64,000 nucleotides of DNA from JBQSUQ01 sp052384575 (GTDB lineage: Bacteria; Pseudomonadota; Gammaproteobacteria; Enterobacterales; Pasteurellaceae). The number at the start of each line of letters is the position of its first letter. The first letter of the stretch is position 1. Both the position numbers and the translations under genes were made by a program. Shown here piece after piece: positions 61,685 to 64,000 of the stretch. The stretch lies in the NCBI GenBank assembly GCA_052384575.1, contig JBQSUQ010000004.1. The stretch is one strand, 5' to 3'. The notes beneath the pieces were generated by a model. It was given only the letters and a program-made list of their open reading frames with translations, ran no database searches and was not told where the DNA came from.

Positions 61685-62889
61685 TGAATTTAGGCATTTC
61701 TCTTTTTATTGCCTTACGTTACTGGCGAGCGAAAAGTGCGGATCGTTTCGGGCGATTAGTCACTAACCTCGCCAGTGCAGGTATTGTGCTAGGGGTTATG
61801 GCATTGATTATTGTGCTATCGGTGATGAATGGATTGGAAAATTATCAGAAAAGCAACGTGTTAGCTGATATTCCCCATGCTATTGTGATGAATAAAGATG
61901 GCTATTTTGCGGAAGATAATTGGCACAAACAATTACCTAATTTTAGACAATACCCATATGTGCAACAGGTTGTGCCAATCAACACGACGCAAGTGATTTT
62001 CCAAACCGCAAATGGTATTAGTGCTGGTCAAGTCATTGGCGTGCAACGGCCTACTGATGATCGTTTATTGAATTATCTGGATAATGAACAGCTGACACAA
62101 TTATTACCGACGGGCGAATTTAAGTTGATTATTGGTGCACAGTTGGCTGAGCAATTAAAGGTACAAATTGGTGATAAAGTGCGGTTAATGTTGACGGAAA
62201 ATAGCCAATATACACCATTTGGTCGAGTGCCGGCACAACGCTTATTTAAGGTAAGCGATATTTATTTGGCTTCATCAGAAGTGTCCAGCTATGTTGCTTT
62301 TGCGAATTTAGCAGATATTGGGCGGCTAATGCGTATTAAGCCAGAGAATGTTCAAGCAGTTCGTTTAAGTTTATCAGATCCGTTTAAAATTACCGAATTA
62401 AATCAAATTTTTCCTGAATCAGCATGGAAAATTGACGATTGGCGCAAGCAAAAAGGTGAATTTTTCCAAGCTGTTCGCATGGAAAAAAATATGATGGGAT
62501 TGCTGATTAGCCTGATTATTGTGGTTGCAGTTTCCAATATCATTACTTCTTTAAGTTTAATGGTGGTGGATAAACAAGGTGAAATCGCCATTTTACAAAC
62601 TCAAGGTTTAACCAAACGCCAAGTTGGGCGTATTTTTATTTTACAGGGTTTCTTTGTTGGATTAGTTGGCACCATAATTGGCTGCATTTTAGGGATTTTG
62701 ATCACTTTAAATTTAAGCCAAATAGTTAATTTAATTAATCCAAATGGCATTTTCTTGCCAACAGAACTAAATGCAACGCAAATTTTGATTATTGTATTGT
62801 TTTCTCTTGGATTATCATTAATTTCAACGATTTATCCAGCCTATCGTGCAAGTCAAATTGAGCCTGCACAGGCACTACGTTATGAATAA
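61684..62889 (+). CDS. lolC: Lipoprotein-releasing system permease LolC
   Basis: LolC with LolD and LolE detaches outer-membrane lipoproteins from the inner membrane and passes them to LolA. The 401 residues show an N-terminal membrane segment (VTNLASAGIVLGVMALIIVLSVMNG), a large periplasmic domain (about 45-265) and three C-terminal segments of the MacB/FtsX type ending IYPAYRASQIEPAQALRYE. It follows the dehydrogenase with a one-base overlap. In H. influenzae Rd, as I recall, lolC and lolD are split by lipooligosaccharide genes; here they are contiguous. Confidence 0.93.
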   Translation: MNLGISLFIALRYWRAKSADRFGRLVTNLASAGIVLGVMALIIVLSVMNGLENYQKSNVLADIPHAIVMNKDGYFAEDNWHKQLPNFRQYPYVQQVVPINTTQVIFQTANGISAGQVIGVQRPTDDRLLNYLDNEQLTQLLPTGEFKLIIGAQLAEQLKVQIGDKVRLMLTENSQYTPFGRVPAQRLFKVSDIYLASSEVSSYVAFANLADIGRLMRIKPENVQAVRLSLSDPFKITELNQIFPESAWKIDDWRKQKGEFFQAVRMEKNMMGLLISLIIVVAVSNIITSLSLMVVDKQGEIAILQTQGLTKRQVGRIFILQGFFVGLVGTIIGCILGILITLNLSQIVNLINPNGIFLPTELNATQILIIVLFSLGLSLISTIYPAYRASQIEPAQALRYE

Positions 62890-62915
62890 TCCCTATTTTT
62901 ACAGTTAAAAAATAT

Positions 62916-63596
62916 ATGAATGAAATATTATTAAATTGCCAGAAAGTAAGTAAATTTTATCAAGAAGGCGATAAACAAACGCAAGTATTAAAAGAGGTTA
63001 CTTTTTCTTTATATGAGAAAGAATTAGTGGCGATAGTCGGTTCTTCTGGCTCAGGGAAAAGTACGTTGCTACATACATTGGGTGGGCTTGATCAACCATC
63101 AAGTGGTGAAATTTTTATTAAAGGGCAATCATTGCAACAAGCGAGTCAAGACCAGCTAGCGAAATTACGCAATCAATACCTTGGTTTCGTGTATCAATTT
63201 CATCATTTAATGGCAGATTTCACCGCACTTGAGAATGTGTTAATGCCGATGTTGATTGCGAATAAAAACAAAACAGAAGCACAGGATAGAGCAGAAAAAA
63301 TGTTAAGTGCGGTGGGATTATCTCACCGAATTTCCCATCGCCCTTCAGCTTTGTCTGGTGGTGAACGTCAGCGAGTGGCAATCGCTCGTGCTTTGGTTAA
63401 TGATCCTGCTTTAGTGTTAGCTGATGAGCCAACCGGTAATCTTGATCGTAAAACAACAGAAAGTATTTTTGAGTTAATTCAACAACTTAATCAAGAACAG
63501 CACATTTCTTTCTTGCTCGTTACCCATGATTTACAATTAGCTGAAAAATTGCAACGCCGCATGATTATGCAAGATGGCGTATTGCGAGCGGAGTAA
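62916..63596 (+). CDS. lolD: Lipoprotein-releasing system ATPase LolD
   Basis: ATPase of the LolCDE complex. The 226 residues show Walker A GSSGSGKSTLLHTL, QFHHLMADFTALENVLMPML (the LolD motif that meets the permeases), signature LSGGERQRVAIARAL, Walker B LVLADEPTGNLD and VTHDLQLA. The ribosome site is weak. lolE begins two bases after the stop. Confidence 0.95.
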   Translation: MNEILLNCQKVSKFYQEGDKQTQVLKEVTFSLYEKELVAIVGSSGSGKSTLLHTLGGLDQPSSGEIFIKGQSLQQASQDQLAKLRNQYLGFVYQFHHLMADFTALENVLMPMLIANKNKTEAQDRAEKMLSAVGLSHRISHRPSALSGGERQRVAIARALVNDPALVLADEPTGNLDRKTTESIFELIQQLNQEQHISFLLVTHDLQLAEKLQRRMIMQDGVLRAE

Positions 63597-63598
63597 TT

Positions 63599-64000
63599 AT
63601 GAACACGCCTTTTTTTATTAGCTGGCGTTATCAACGCGCAAAACAGAAAAATCATTTAGTTTCCTTGATTTCTTTTTTCTCTACTTTAGGAATTGCTTTA
63701 GGTGTGGCTGTCCTGATTTTGGGATTAAGTGCAATGAACGGTTTTGAGCGTGAATTAAACCAACGTATTTTGGCAGTCGTTCCTCATGGCGAAATTGTGT
63801 CAGTGGATGGTCCTATTGATCAATCAAGCAAATTACAGAAATTATTAACCAGTAGTCCTCATATTCAATCGGTTTCTCCTTTTGTGCATTTTACCGCTTT
63901 AGTGGAAAATGGCAGCAAAATGAAAGTGGTACAGGTAAAAGGGATTGATAAAGCCGCACAAGATCAAGTTAGCTCATTAGGGCATTTCGTATTGGATAAT
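63599..64000 (+). CDS. lolE: Lipoprotein-releasing system permease LolE (partial)
   Basis: The first 134 codons; the gene runs out of the window. The N-terminus MNTPFFISWRYQRAKQKNHLVSLISFFSTLGIALGVAVLILGLSAMNGFERELNQRIL matches LolE, with the first membrane segment at about 25-50 and the start of the periplasmic domain. It stands two bases after lolD, completing lolCDE. ATG 63599. Confidence 0.93.
   Translation, partial: MNTPFFISWRYQRAKQKNHLVSLISFFSTLGIALGVAVLILGLSAMNGFERELNQRILAVVPHGEIVSVDGPIDQSSKLQKLLTSSPHIQSVSPFVHFTALVENGSKMKVVQVKGIDKAAQDQVSSLGHFVLDN

Noticed and set aside
1..64000. CRISPR array, tRNA or rRNA gene, prophage, insertion sequence
   Set aside because: No regularly spaced direct repeats, no cloverleaf or rRNA-like sequence, and no transposase, integrase or phage structural protein was seen in any frame.

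Overview
The window is an AT-rich chromosomal segment of a Haemophilus species (Pasteurellaceae). The Haemophilus DNA uptake signal AAGTGCGGT, or its complement, occurs in the order of fifty times by eye, in genes and in intergenic hairpins. Most proteins look like close relatives of H. influenzae proteins. A hypB-hypD-hypE cluster at 8440-11371 points to Haemophilus haemolyticus rather than H. influenzae: from memory, hypD is used as a PCR marker separating the two. I see no rRNA, tRNA, CRISPR array, prophage, integrase or insertion sequence. The segment is densely packed core chromosome with a few accessory islets.

Layout. 1-1344: two tandem outer-membrane porins (the first cut by the window edge). 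1389-7139 (minus): mgsA, yccS, slt, trpR, mtgA, the last four tightly packed, with a trp-operator-like site before trpR. 7226-8332: yccT (minus) and acyP (plus). 8357-11371: an FNR-type promoter and hypBDE, maturation genes for [NiFe] hydrogenase, without hypA, hypC or hypF. 11409-19668: cmoA (minus), then aspS, nudB, yebC, a lipoprotein, ruvC, ruvA, selO, ruvB. 19727-28481: mrp, metG, potD, deoD, phnA, ytfJ, a nitroreductase and a purine permease of the NCS2 family with a near-perfect PurR box in its promoter. 28715-29416: an orphan membrane-anchored protein and a broken reading frame, the least recognisable stretch. 29445-35299 (minus): a small methyltransferase, ychF-pth, the arginine importer artPIQM behind an ARG-box-like palindrome, and gmhA. 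35354-42877: mfd, a small lipoprotein, glnA and divergent typA. 42923-46711 (minus): fbpABC, a ferric iron importer of the Mannheimia type, with a Fur-like box and uptake-sequence relics of another Pasteurellaceae lineage. 46900-52446: yeeX, serC, hisC, aroA, ybaB, recR, with a palindromic non-coding element between the last two. 52478-56237: pepA, lptF, lptG. 56285-64000: a large DUF945-like protein, metF with a MetR-type site, tyrS, a 2-hydroxyacid dehydrogenase, lolC, lolD and the start of lolE.

How the parts work together. Several modules build the envelope: the porins, mtgA and slt for murein, gmhA and lptFG for lipooligosaccharide, lolCDE for lipoprotein export. Others keep nucleic acids and translation in order: ruvABC, mfd, recR, ybaB, aspS, metG, tyrS, cmoA, pth, ychF, typA. 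Nutrient uptake and its regulation are unusually readable, because six operator-like sites (FNR, PurR, TrpR, ArgR, MetR, Fur) each sit in front of a gene whose function matches the regulator. Uptake signals in inverted pairs are used repeatedly as intergenic terminators. I found no plainly new multi-gene system. The best candidates for a second look are the reduced FNR-driven hypBDE set, the fbpABC islet with mixed uptake-sequence dialects, selO inside ruvAB, the altered N-terminal domain of AspS, the orphan locus at 28.7-29.4 kb and the palindrome at 51.5 kb.
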